A stretch of DNA of 64,000 nucleotides from a candidate division LCP-89 bacterium B3_LCP (lineage in GTDB: Bacteria; Electryoneota; B3-LCP). The stretch lies in assembly GCA_005223185.1 (NCBI GenBank), contig NJBN01000003.1, forward strand, positions 62,001 to 126,000. Reading direction: 5' to 3'. A program made the position numbers and the translations under genes. Numbering within the stretch: the stretch's first letter is position 1; each line of letters opens with the position of its first letter. The notes below the pieces were generated by a model that worked only from the letters and a program-made list of their open reading frames with translations, was not told where the DNA came from and ran no database searches. Of this stretch, positions 1-7,448 are shown one piece after another.

Positions 1-1076
1 TGAGTTTGGATTACTCACAGGCTGAAAGCCTGAAACAAACCATCGTACGGCATTCGAGAGCCGGGGATCTTTCGCTCTATTCAGAAGCACAGGAACGCGA
101 TCTGACGCTTTCGGAACTACTGGAAGAACTGGACCCGACGCCTCGAAGCGCCAACGGCAACCCGGCAGGGCAGTTTGACGCTTTCGAGCGCCAGATGCTG
201 GTTATGGGACTCAACGGAAGCGGGCGCAGATCCATCACTGTCGAGGACTTCTACTTGGGCGGCGGACTGATTCTCCTGCCGGAATATATCCAGCGTGAAA
301 TCCAGCGCGGTTATCGCCTGGTGCAGGATCCGCAGGAACTACTGGCTGCGTCAGTAGCAGTTAACGTACCGTCGGTCAAGCCTATCTACATCAAGATGGA
401 TGGCGCCAAGGAGAGCTTCGCCAAGCGTTCTGATGGAGCCGCCTACCCCACGGTTCAGCTTCTTTACAGAGAGAAGGAAGCCGATATCGTTGACAAGGGA
501 CGCAGCTTCGATTTCTCCTACAAGGTGATCAGAGGACAGAGGTTAGATGAATTCAAGGTATTCCTCTGGTGGATCGGAGCGCAATTGGCGTATGATGAAA
601 TCGATGACATCTACGACGTAATCATCAACGGTGATGGTACCAGTCCCGGCGCTGCTGACGTTTTCAACGGTGCTGGAGGAACCTGGGCTTATTCCGATAT
701 GGTACACCTGGCGATGTCCTTCGACGTACCATCGCAGATGACGCATGTCCTGGGCACCAGAGATGACATCGAGACCATCCTGAACCTGACTCAATACCAG
801 GATCCGGATACCTGGCATGCTGCGGAACTGTTCAGCAAGCAGGGACGCTATCAGGGTCTGCTGCCCATGAATGCCAAACTGGTAGTTGCACCCAACGCAA
901 CTGCAACCGAATTCGCAGCGTTGGACAGCCGCTTCGCCATCCGTGAATCGGTAGCGCAGCCACTGATGATCGAAGCGGAAAAAGTCATTTCACAGAAACT
1001 TGAAACTGCGGTGATTTCCAAAGAATCAGTTTACACCATCATGGTGGATGACGCCATGAAATCTTCGGATTACTAA
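1..1076 (+). CDS. Phage major capsid protein (HK97-fold type), 5' end at window edge
   Basis: The encoded protein of about 357 residues resembles tailed-phage major capsid proteins. It has a charged N-terminal helical segment (about residues 1-60), an Asp/Glu-rich E-loop-like stretch, a long spine-helix region around FLWWIGAQLAYDEIDDIYD, and a C-terminal part with VAPNATATEFAALD and the closing DDAMKSSDY. The first in-frame start inside the window is TTG at 6. Bases 1-5 read TGAGT, so an ATG whose A is the base just before the window would give MSLDYSQ; this is the likelier start, and an ATGA overlap with an upstream gene is possible. It is followed by two other head genes on the same strand. 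The capsid call is strong; the exact family is inferred. Confidence 0.85.
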   Translation, partial: SLDYSQAESLKQTIVRHSRAGDLSLYSEAQERDLTLSELLEELDPTPRSANGNPAGQFDAFERQMLVMGLNGSGRRSITVEDFYLGGGLILLPEYIQREIQRGYRLVQDPQELLAASVAVNVPSVKPIYIKMDGAKESFAKRSDGAAYPTVQLLYREKEADIVDKGRSFDFSYKVIRGQRLDEFKVFLWWIGAQLAYDEIDDIYDVIINGDGTSPGAADVFNGAGGTWAYSDMVHLAMSFDVPSQMTHVLGTRDDIETILNLTQYQDPDTWHAAELFSKQGRYQGLLPMNAKLVVAPNATATEFAALDSRFAIRESVAQPLMIEAEKVISQKLETAVISKESVYTIMVDDAMKSSDY

Positions 1077-1126
1077 TAGTGAATCATCACCACACCAAAG
1101 TATATCACATTGGAAAGAGGTAGCTT

Positions 1127-1498
1127 ATGCCTTTAAATCCAACAGAAAATTACCTGCGTGAAAGACGCAACTGCACACTGATGAATTTCGCTGAAGTCGT
1201 AACGACCAATAACCGTTATCTCAAAGGACCGGGCGGGTATTCCGGTGATGGTTACCCCATGCCTGCGCCCGGGAAGATACTCCGGCTGAAGGTTTATGAC
1301 GACACTTCTGTGCAAAGTTCATCCGCAGAATCCAGTTTTAATGCTGGAGACCGGATTTCAGTGATAGCGGAATATGACCAGCCCTGGTTCGACGTTACCG
1401 TTCAGATTAACGGCGTCAATTCCGCTACCTATTGTAACATGGTGCAGGTGAACTGCACCTTGCGGGCTTCAGTGTTGTTGCGGCTGGACGTTTATTAA
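1127..1498 (+). CDS. Small uncharacterised protein of the phage head cluster
   Basis: This 123-residue protein has no motif I recognise. It is rich in beta-prone residues, lacks a signal peptide or membrane segment, and contains three cysteines. The start is supported by a GAAAGAGGTAG ribosome binding site a few bases upstream of ATG 1127. It lies 50 bases after the capsid gene and about 100 bases before the decoration-like gene on the same strand, so a minor capsid or head-assembly role is plausible from position only. No function can be assigned from the sequence itself. Confidence 0.6.
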   Translation: MPLNPTENYLRERRNCTLMNFAEVVTTNNRYLKGPGGYSGDGYPMPAPGKILRLKVYDDTSVQSSSAESSFNAGDRISVIAEYDQPWFDVTVQINGVNSATYCNMVQVNCTLRASVLLRLDVY

Positions 1499-1605
1499 GC
1501 GTGCATTTGCAGTCAGGTAAACAACTAAACAAAAGTCAAATGGCAGCCTGTCCCAAAGGCACTTTGAACGGGCTGCCGCCCCTTGATACATAAAGGAGGA
1601 AAACA

Positions 1606-2046
1606 ATGTCAAGTCAATTCATAGTAGATAACCAGGGAGTGGGCATGCACCCCACCCTGACCATGAAGGTCGATACCAGCACCAACAAGGATTTCTCTCA
1701 AGTCGATATCGACAACAACCTCACCGCCTGCATCATATCAGATGACAACGAGGTAGGTATGGGCACCAACGGTAGTAAGCTTTTCGGTAAAGTCGTTGCC
1801 GTTTCTTCTGAGGTTGACGGCAATGGAATTCCGGCCACTTGTACTGTACAAGCCGGCGGCGTCGCTCGCTTCAAGTACAACACCGGTGCAGCTCCATCCG
1901 TGAACCAGATGGTGGAGGTTGACGGCGCTGGCAAAGTGCGCCAAGCTTCTGCTGCTGCCAGCATCCCCGCCGGTGGTCACGTCTGCCGTGGCCAGGTCAT
2001 CGCCAAAGACACGACCAATGAAACTGTGGATGTGTGGTTAGGGTAG
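1606..2046 (+). CDS. Capsid decoration (cement)-like protein
   Basis: The 146-residue product is small, Gly/Ala/Val-rich and beta-rich, with pieces such as TCTVQAGGVARFKYN and a C-terminal GQVIAKDTTNETVDVWLG. This resembles phage capsid decoration proteins (DUF2190-like or lambda gpD-like), which bind the outside of the mature shell and stabilise it after DNA packaging. It follows the capsid gene, the usual place for this protein. A strong AAAGGAGG ribosome binding site precedes ATG 1606. The family is judged by composition and order rather than an invariant motif, so a different minor head protein is possible. Confidence 0.6.
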   Translation: MSSQFIVDNQGVGMHPTLTMKVDTSTNKDFSQVDIDNNLTACIISDDNEVGMGTNGSKLFGKVVAVSSEVDGNGIPATCTVQAGGVARFKYNTGAAPSVNQMVEVDGAGKVRQASAAASIPAGGHVCRGQVIAKDTTNETVDVWLG

Positions 2047-2054
2047 GTTGAAAT

Positions 2055-2184
2055 GGGGCTGTCTTAAAAGAAGGATTGTCATTCTGAGCCCTAATTTATT
2101 GGGGTGAAGAATCTCTTGTTATTCTGTAACTTGCGGATTAAGGAGACTCTTCGCTTCGCTTAGAGTGACATTTGGGACAGCCCC
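2055..2184. mobile_element. Short inverted-repeat element (MITE-like), about 130 bp
   Basis: The ends are perfect inverted repeats, GGGGCTGTC at 2055-2063 and GACAGCCCC at 2176-2184. The interior carries the TGTCATTCTGAGCCC...GGTGAAGAATCTC type of intergenic repeat, related to the stretches near 6404-6440 and 23720-23763. It begins 9 bases after the decoration gene stop and has no coding capacity. A non-autonomous mobile element or a folded intergenic repeat are both possible. Confidence 0.55.
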
Positions 2185-2284
2185 TACTAAATACTTTATC
2201 CTTGTGAAAGATGCGTAAGCGCTAGACGGCTTTTTCTGGTGAAAATTCTTGTGTTATGCGATATAATTATATATAATAGTATTG

Positions 2285-2590
2285 ATGAACAAGAAAACTG
2301 TTAAAATACCTCAAAAGGTAATCGCTGAGTTCTGCAAGCGAAATCATATCAGAAAACTATCTCTTTTCGGTTCTGCATTGAGGGGTGATCTACGGCAGGA
2401 CAGCGACGTCGATTTCTTGGTAGAATTTGATCCTGATCATCTCCCCGGTTTAATCAGACTCGCTGGAATTGAATTAGAGCTGGCAGGACTGTTGGGACGC
2501 AAAGTCGATCTCAGAACGCCTCAAGATCTAAGTCGCTATTTCAGGCAGGAAGTGATTGATACAGCTAAGGTGCAGTATGCTAAAAGCTGA
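2285..2590 (+). CDS. MNT-type nucleotidyltransferase antitoxin
   Basis: The protein is a minimal nucleotidyltransferase of about 101 residues with the motif [20 protein letters not shown], the GS-x-RG-x-SD-x-D signature that binds metal and nucleotide. Family members partner HEPN toxins and neutralise them by adding AMP to the toxin. The next gene overlaps it by 14 bases and encodes such a HEPN protein. ATG 2285 is preferred to the TTG at 2282. The pair sits between two phage head genes on their strand. The AMP-transfer role is known for the MntA/HepT family and inferred here. Confidence 0.85.
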   Translation: MNKKTVKIPQKVIAEFCKRNHIRKLSLFGSALRGDLRQDSDVDFLVEFDPDHLPGLIRLAGIELELAGLLGRKVDLRTPQDLSRYFRQEVIDTAKVQYAKS

Positions 2591-2912
2591 CCGGATTCGC
2601 CTTAACCACATGTTAGATGCTGCGCATGAAGCAGTCTCTTTTATTCAGGACAAAACTCTTAGGACTTTACATAGTGATCGTAAACTAACCCTCGCACTGA
2701 TCAAATCCATTGAAATTATCGGTGAAGCAGCATCAAAGGTCACCGAAGAAACCCGCAATGACCTACCTCATATCCCTTGGTCGAGCATTATCAACATGAG
2801 AAACCGCCTCATTCACGCCTACTTCGACATCAACTTAGACATCCTCTGGAAAACAGTAATCGAGGACCTTCCACCACTAATCCACGATCTTGAAGAGGTT
2901 GTTGGGGAATGA
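2577..2912 (+). CDS. HepT-like HEPN toxin (DUF86)
   Basis: This 111-residue helical protein carries RNRLIHAY near residues 85-92, matching the Rx4HxY motif of HepT RNase toxins, where Arg, His and Tyr form the active site and the target of antitoxin modification. ATG 2577 lies inside the end of the MNT gene with a 14-base overlap, indicating translational coupling; an earlier in-frame start at 2556 is less likely. HEPN toxins of this group cleave RNA and halt growth when not neutralised. The motif is intact, so the toxin is probably active. Confidence 0.85.
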   Translation: MLKADRIRLNHMLDAAHEAVSFIQDKTLRTLHSDRKLTLALIKSIEIIGEAASKVTEETRNDLPHIPWSSIINMRNRLIHAYFDINLDILWKTVIEDLPPLIHDLEEVVGE

Positions 2913-2968
2913 GTTTAGGAATATATTTTCAGTGATGCATGGCGGCCTGGTTGCAAGTGTTATTAAGC

Positions 2969-3598
2969 TTAAAATGGGAATTCTAGTATAGTTATACAAT
3001 AGAAATCATTATTATCACTTTGTGTATCCTCCCAGGGTTTCAATCCAAGCACATGTTCTCCTGCCGAAATTCCGTTTAAAACCAATGGATTCATTACAAA
3101 TGATTTGTGACTTTGCCTCTCATTTGTGTAGGTCTTGCAAGTGCCAACAACTTTGCCATCCAGTTCTATATACATTCCTATTATACTGGATTCATGTGAG
3201 TAACCAGAACCGGAGGCAAAAATGATCATGGTGCCGCCATTTGATGTGAAGCTACCTCCCAACTTGTCCCAAGATCCATTTTCCAGGTCAAGTATTTGTG
3301 TAACATCCCAACTGCCAACATCTAAAAATGAATCAATTTCGCCAATCATCGATACAGCATTATCATGGAGATTCCTTATCTCATCCATTTTTTGCTTTGT
3401 AGTGTTCTCCAGTTCGGTTATTCCCTTTTCATCAAGCTTCATCTTAATTGCATCATTTACGTATTTATTCACCCCAAAAGCGGAGAGAATTGCAATTATT
3501 ACAGCTATAAAACCGAAAATCCCTATCGCTTGATTTCGAGCTTTATCTGCTTGCTCCTTAACATAGAGTTTTATTTGTGCTGGTATATCTTCAGACAT
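2969..3598 (-). CDS. Membrane-anchored protein with coiled-coil and C-terminal beta domain, function unknown
   Basis: The 209-residue product has an amphipathic N-terminus, one membrane segment (about residues 25-44, IGIFGFIAVIIAILSAFGV), a helical stretch that could be coiled coil (45-90), and a Gly/Ser/Thr-rich region ending in DFYCITILEFPF that looks beta-rich. I do not recognise the family. It has its own consensus promoter at 3682-3710. It runs opposite to the flanking phage and toxin-antitoxin genes and is separated from HepT by only 56 bases. Confidence 0.6.
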   Translation of the reverse strand: MSEDIPAQIKLYVKEQADKARNQAIGIFGFIAVIIAILSAFGVNKYVNDAIKMKLDEKGITELENTTKQKMDEIRNLHDNAVSMIGEIDSFLDVGSWDVTQILDLENGSWDKLGGSFTSNGGTMIIFASGSGYSHESSIIGMYIELDGKVVGTCKTYTNERQSHKSFVMNPLVLNGISAGEHVLGLKPWEDTQSDNNDFYCITILEFPF

Positions 3599-3676
3599 AA
3601 TTCAGTCCGTCTCTATAGTCATAATTACTGTTCTCTGCATAGGTTCTCTTTACTCATTTGCCTTGTCCACCTACCT

Positions 3677-3745
3677 CCCCCAATATACCCACCCCCACTC
3701 CAAATGTCAAGTTAAATAACTGGTACATCTTTTCATTACACAGTT
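3677..3745. repeat. Promoter/leader block L1, direct repeat of 4515-4583
   Basis: These 69 bases match 4515-4583 closely, including CCCCCAATATACCC and the exact ATCTTTTCATTACACAGTT at the end. The block carries a minus-strand promoter and, on the plus strand, the leader that in the second copy precedes the connector gene. Here the plus-strand leader leads nowhere, so this copy looks like a duplication remnant. Confidence 0.75.
3682..3710 (-). promoter_or_regulatory. Promoter for the membrane-anchored protein gene
   Basis: Read on the minus strand it is TTGACA (3705-3710), a 17-base spacer, and TATATT (3682-3687). It lies 84 bases upstream of ATG 3598. Confidence 0.75.
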
Positions 3746-3786
3746 TAGGTTCGCTGTTAGGGGAGATCTGATTGTAGAGGTTTTAA

Positions 3787-3945
3787 TCCCCCCTTACTCC
3801 CCCCTTGAAAAAGAAGGGGGGCTCTTGTGGTGTCCCATCATTCAGAGGGCTCGCGTACTATCCCCCCTTGTCAAGGGGGGAGGCCCGGCTTGCCGGGGCG
3901 GGGGGGATCAGGTGGATATACCGCCGGGACGGGGGGATCCGCAAA
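3787..3945. repeat. GC-rich palindromic repeat, left flank of DUF559 gene (R1)
   Basis: The stretch has CCCCCCTTACTCCCCCC, TTGAAAAAGAA, GGGGGGCTC, then CATCATTCAGAGGGCTCGCG and CCCCCCTTGTCAAGGGGGG. It is repeated almost exactly at 4350-4512, and shorter relatives occur at 33119-33211, 35751-35844 and 41452-41520. The copy encodes the last few residues of the DUF559 protein. Confidence 0.8.
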
Positions 3946-4327
3946 TTCTATGAATTTCAGAACACACCCCGGCTAAGTTTTCCATAACATCCGTATTCAA
4001 AAACCTGATTATCTTCAATCCATATCCTTCAAGTATAGATGTGCGTTCTGCATCGTAGCCTTTCCCATCCTCAGTGAAATGTGATTCACCGTCAATCTCA
4101 ATCACTAATTTCAATTCAGGGCTGTAAAAATCTACAATAAAATGGTCTATAGGTCGCTGTCGTAGAAATTTATATTTTGAATGTCGAAGGCAATCAAGCC
4201 ATAGTTTCTTCTCTGGTTTAGTCATATTCTTGCGGAGTAACTTTGCACGCTCAACCAGAGCTGGATTATAGGGTAAATGAAAATTACCGGTTATTAGGCC
4301 TCGTTTCTTTAAATCTTCACGATCCAT
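3908..4327 (-). CDS. DUF559 (Vsr-like) endonuclease-domain protein
   Basis: The 139-residue product matches the DUF559 family related to very-short-patch-repair and restriction nucleases. It has ARLLRKNMTKPEKKLWLDCLR-type helices, then FIVDFYSPELKLVIEIDGESHF, which holds the family's Asp/Glu catalytic core, then GLKIIRFLNTDVMEN. ATG 4327 is chosen because it opens the conserved region; a longer frame to 4438 only translates the flanking repeat. The C-terminal SPRPGGIST is encoded by repeat R1, so the gene has been trimmed or extended by the repeat. It is bracketed by near-identical repeats R1 and R2, like a small mobile cassette. Promoter 4520-4548 can drive it. Confidence 0.8.
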   Translation of the reverse strand: MDREDLKKRGLITGNFHLPYNPALVERAKLLRKNMTKPEKKLWLDCLRHSKYKFLRQRPIDHFIVDFYSPELKLVIEIDGESHFTEDGKGYDAERTSILEGYGLKIIRFLNTDVMENLAGVCSEIHRICGSPRPGGIST

Positions 4328-4349
4328 ATTCAGTTGTTTGCACTTAAAA

Positions 4350-4512
4350 GATCCCCCCTTACTCCCCCCTTGAAAAAAAGGGGGGCTCACATGTTTCCCA
4401 CTCTTGAAAGAAGGGGGGCTCTTGTGGTGTCCCATCATTCAGAGGGCTCGCGTACTATCCCCCCTTGTCAAGGGGGGTGGCCCGGCTTGCCGGGACGGGG
4501 GGATTGGAAGAT
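4350..4512. repeat. GC-rich palindromic repeat, right flank of DUF559 gene (R2)
   Basis: This is the second copy of R1 in direct orientation, with the same TTTTCAAGGGGGGAG-type palindromes and the shared CTCTTGTGGTGTCCCATCAT segment. It lies between the DUF559 start codon and leader block L2. Confidence 0.8.
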
Positions 4513-4514
4513 TT

Positions 4515-4583
4515 CCCCCAATATACCCTCCCCCACCCCAATTGTCAAGCCAAACATCTAACACATCTTTTCATTACACAGTT
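4515..4583. repeat. Promoter/leader block L2, direct repeat of 3677-3745
   Basis: This copy joins a minus-strand promoter for the DUF559 gene to the plus-strand leader of the connector gene at 4625, so it is probably the original arrangement. Confidence 0.75.
4520..4548 (-). promoter_or_regulatory. Promoter reading toward the DUF559 gene
   Basis: On the minus strand: TTGACA (4543-4548), 17 bases, TATATT (4520-4525). It lies about 190 bases upstream of ATG 4327, with repeat R2 forming a structured leader. Confidence 0.65.
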
Positions 4584-4624
4584 CGCAATTTCCAATCTAA
4601 AATCTGAAATCCAAAGGAGGAATC

Positions 4625-5479
4625 ATGTCCTGGACAGACTTAAGCACAGTGCGCAAGCACCTGCAGGAGACCACCACTGCATCTACGACAATCGAAGATG
4701 AGGAGCACATTCTATCGGGCACGGACATAGTGCAGCTTGAACGCAAATCGATCACTCAGCATTCTGAAGAGGTCAAGACTATTGATCTGGGCAGCCCTTT
4801 CGAGGCTGGCTTAAAGACTTTAACCGGCACCAACTGGATGAATTTAGTTCATGACGACCTGGTGCCTGACACGATCGTGATCACTGCCGATCAAGCTCTC
4901 GATACCGTTTACATCGAAGGCACGGATTACATTACCGATTACGAAGTTGGCAGGATCAAGCGAGCGGCTGGATCGGCTATTCCCAGCGGCGGGCAGGTGT
5001 ACGTCTGGTATTTCTACTTTACGGTGCACACCAGGGATACCGACTACGAAATTGATTATGATTCAGGTGAGTTGAACCGGATCGATATTGGCAGTATCGC
5101 CAACGGATCGACGGTGTATGTGGATTATTCAGTATCGGCAGGGACCGTCGCCGACGAACTTATCGAGCAGGCGATTGACGAAGCTGAAGATAAGATTCTG
5201 GCGCGGCTGAAAGATGAGTATTCCCCCTCATCAACCGATCAGGGATTGAAAACCGGCGCTACCGAATTGACTTTAGCAGTAGTCTGCAACGCCAAAGCCA
5301 TGGACGTTATGCTGAAATCGCCTTCGGATGAAGCTGACGGCGCCTCGGGACAGTGGCGCATGATGTCCCAAAGATATGAAAACCAGGCGTGGGAAACGCT
5401 GGACCGCTTCGTAAATACCCGCACTCGGCGCAGACCGGTAGCAAAGAATAACAAAAGCTGGGATTTGTGGGCGGATTAG
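4625..5479 (+). CDS. Phage head-tail connector/adaptor protein
   Basis: The 284-residue protein resembles head-tail adaptor proteins that form the ring below the portal. It has an N-terminal helical start (MSWTDLSTVRKHLQ), two beta-rich repeats with the pattern DYEIDYDSGELNRI near residue 140, and a helical C-terminus (DELIEQAIDEAEDKILARLK, then ENQAWETLDRFVN) typical of gp6/gp15-like connectors. AAAGGAGG precedes ATG 4625. It is on the same strand as the capsid genes but separated from them by 2.6 kb of inserted genes. The next expected genes (head closure, tail terminator, tail tube) are absent downstream. Confidence 0.7.
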   Translation: MSWTDLSTVRKHLQETTTASTTIEDEEHILSGTDIVQLERKSITQHSEEVKTIDLGSPFEAGLKTLTGTNWMNLVHDDLVPDTIVITADQALDTVYIEGTDYITDYEVGRIKRAAGSAIPSGGQVYVWYFYFTVHTRDTDYEIDYDSGELNRIDIGSIANGSTVYVDYSVSAGTVADELIEQAIDEAEDKILARLKDEYSPSSTDQGLKTGATELTLAVVCNAKAMDVMLKSPSDEADGASGQWRMMSQRYENQAWETLDRFVNTRTRRRPVAKNNKSWDLWAD

Positions 5480-5495
5480 GTTCACATTATGGGCG

Positions 5496-5533
5496 GCATG
5501 CTTCTGGTTCCGGTTTACCGGAAACGAAGCATG
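5496..5533. repeat. 38-bp hairpin, identical to 6293-6330
   Basis: The arms are CATGCTTC and GAAGCATG around an inner TTCCGGT/ACCGGAA stem. It stands between the connector stop (5479) and the lipoprotein stop (5537), so it may act as a shared terminator. Confidence 0.75.
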
Positions 5534-5536
5534 TCT

Positions 5537-6253
5537 TTAAATCTCGAACCATATAGTTTCGCTGTAGTAATCCGTAGAGAACGACACGCCGTAGATCCCG
5601 GGAGCGTAAGGTGTGAAATCGTGAATTACCTGGTGAGTTCCCACCGACAGCATAGCGTTTATGAGCTCTACGTTAATGCTATAACTCTGATCAGATAAAT
5701 CAAGATTTGTCTGAGAGCCCGCTGGTAGAGTCATAGTGATAATCAGGTTCTGCTTAGTAGAATCTTCCCAGCAGAGACTTAAGGACGTCGATACCGGCAC
5801 ACCTGGTTGCACCGCTGATCCACCTGAGGCGCCATCCGCGATCCATTGATACACCGAATCTATCGCCGATTGTGCCAGATAAGGACCTCCCGGCGGCATG
5901 CGGACGTCCGCGGAATCGGTTAAGGATATCAAGAAATAACTGCTGTCCGGTTCACCGGGAATCACCAGAGGTGCATGAGTGGTCTGAGCGTTCATCAATT
6001 CTTCGTAAACAGTCAAATCTAAGTAGCCATTGTTCTGGGATGGGGGTGGTTGATGACACACCCAGCAGTGATCGTTTAACAACGGAAAAAGATCTTCGTA
6101 AACCAGTGACGGAGTACCACCACCGCTGGTATCACCCGGGCAGATGGGTATATCATATAGAACGAACTCGGTGCTTCCCTGATCGCACCCGTACCCTATT
6201 AACATAACAGCCACAATGACTGATACTGATAAAAACCATTTCATCTTATACAT
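5537..6253 (-). CDS. Lipoprotein with single CxxCH c-type heme motif
   Basis: The 238-residue protein begins with a lipoprotein signal (membrane stretch then IGYGC), so it should be lipid-anchored. Residues around 62-66 read CWVCH, a covalent heme motif, and MPPGG near residue 117 could give the axial methionine, as in planctomycete-type cytochrome c domains (PSCyt1). The C-terminal half is beta-rich and unassigned. A GAGGAG site precedes ATG 6253. The gene is bracketed by identical 38-bp hairpins at 5496 and 6293. An electron-transfer or heme-sensing role is inferred. Confidence 0.65.
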   Translation of the reverse strand: MYKMKWFLSVSVIVAVMLIGYGCDQGSTEFVLYDIPICPGDTSGGGTPSLVYEDLFPLLNDHCWVCHQPPPSQNNGYLDLTVYEELMNAQTTHAPLVIPGEPDSSYFLISLTDSADVRMPPGGPYLAQSAIDSVYQWIADGASGGSAVQPGVPVSTSLSLCWEDSTKQNLIITMTLPAGSQTNLDLSDQSYSINVELINAMLSVGTHQVIHDFTPYAPGIYGVSFSTDYYSETIWFEI

Positions 6254-6292
6254 TGATTAAACTCCTCGTGGATATATTATTACTATTGGGTG

Positions 6293-6330
6293 GCATGCTT
6301 CTGGTTCCGGTTTACCGGAAACGAAGCATG
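6293..6330. repeat. 38-bp hairpin, identical to 5496-5533
   Basis: Same sequence and orientation as the copy downstream of the lipoprotein gene; together they frame it as a cassette. Confidence 0.75.
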
Positions 6331-6365
6331 ATGAACTGCTGCCGCCTCTCCGCAGGTAGCAGCCC

Positions 6366-6445
6366 CCCCCGTTCATCCTGAGCCTCACTTTCTATCCCCC
6401 CGTCATCCTGAGCCCCACTTCAGTGGGGTGAAGGATCTCATTGCC
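6366..6445. repeat. Intergenic 'TCATCCTGAGCC...GGTGAAGGATCTC' repeat
   Basis: Two overlapping copies of a TCATCCTGAGCC motif, one followed by the small stem CCCCACTTCAGTGGGG. Relatives are at 2081-2115 and, inverted, at 23720-23763 and 16729-16765. No coding role. Confidence 0.55.
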
Positions 6446-6481
6446 AGAATATGGGGTTCCCACAGCTTAGCTGTGGGTAAA

Positions 6482-6853
6482 CTAATCTTCCAGCCAATCG
6501 TACTGATCCCTGGTGATCTCAGCACGAACCTTGCCTGTGTGAGCGATCCCTGCCGGTTCGAACAGGATGAGTCTGGTGTGTCCATGAGGAACCACGCGGT
6601 GCTCGACTCCCTTAGAAACGATGCAGAATTCGCCGGGTTGCAGGGTGACCATGGCGTCTCTTTCGTGGACGTCCAGAGAGCCCTCCAGCACCCAGAATAG
6701 CTCATCCTCGTGATCGTGAGTATGCCAGGGGACTTTATCCCCTTCCACCCGCACGACCTTGACGTGCTGCCCGTTCAGCTCGCCCACGATCTTCGGCGAA
6801 AAAGTATCATTGAACTTGCTGAAGCAGGCTTCTATATTGACGACTTTGGGCAT
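6482..6853 (-). CDS. Small single-domain cupin protein
   Basis: The 123-residue protein is one cupin barrel. Motif 1 is WHTHDHEDELFWVLEG, giving His, His and Glu metal ligands, and motif 2 is PGEFCIVSKGVEHRV, giving the last His. Such small cupins bind a divalent metal and act as isomerases, oxygenases or sugar-binding proteins; the substrate cannot be told. It has no export signal, so it is cytoplasmic. The gene stands alone between repeat elements. Confidence 0.85.
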   Translation of the reverse strand: MPKVVNIEACFSKFNDTFSPKIVGELNGQHVKVVRVEGDKVPWHTHDHEDELFWVLEGSLDVHERDAMVTLQPGEFCIVSKGVEHRVVPHGHTRLILFEPAGIAHTGKVRAEITRDQYDWLED

Positions 6854-6881
6854 GAATTGCTCTCAATAATTAAATAAATGC

Positions 6882-6979
6882 GTAGGGTGGACTAAAGCAA
6901 AGCGTAGTCCACCATGGTCTATCTCATGCGGTGGACTGCGCTCGTCCGTCAATTGACGGACTGACTTAGTCCACCCTAC
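6882..6979. repeat. 98-bp inverted-repeat element
   Basis: Perfect terminal inverted repeats GTAGGGTGGACTAA (6882-6895) and TTAGTCCACCCTAC (6966-6979) with an internal GTCCGTCAATTGACGGAC stem. Non-coding. The stretch from here to 7149 has no gene that I can see. Confidence 0.7.
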
Positions 6980-7149
6980 AAATGCGCTCCCTTCTTATCC
7001 TCACTAAATTTAAAAAACCGATGCGGCAAAGTAAAGTGGAATTTGGGGTTTGTTGTTATTGATGGTGGTTCTGTGTGAGTGGAGGAGGGAGGATTGGAAT
7101 GAGGATGTTGGGTGGGGAGACTTGACAGCAGGATAAATGATCATGCACT

Positions 7150-7380
7150 TTACCAGTCCGCCAATTCTGTCTGATTTTCTAATGCAGATATTTTTGAATT
7201 TGCCAATTTAATATATTCTTCGCTGATATCATACCCAACATAATTACGCTTGTTTTTTATTGCTGAAAGGCAGGTTGTACCGCTACCTAGAAATGGATCT
7301 AAGATTACATCATCTTTAAAAGTATATAATTTAATTAAACGATTGGGTAATTCTTCCGGGAAAGGAGCAGGATGACCCAC
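7150..7380 (-). pseudogene. C-terminal fragment of a DNA methyltransferase
   Basis: The 76 residues match the C-terminal part of N4-cytosine/N6-adenine DNA methyltransferases: HPAPFPEELPNRLI, then the SAM-binding motif I DPFLGSGTTCLSA and GYDISEEYIKLA. The catalytic DPPY/SPPY block and N-terminal half are missing. The frame opens at a GTG directly after a stop codon and has no convincing start, so this is a truncated remnant. It lies next to an HNH endonuclease gene and may be the residue of a restriction-modification locus. Confidence 0.8.
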
Positions 7381-7448
7381 TTATCTTGTAGAAGTGACAA
7401 GGAATGTCCAGATACGCAAGTAGTAATCGCATCCAAACGAATTTTACT

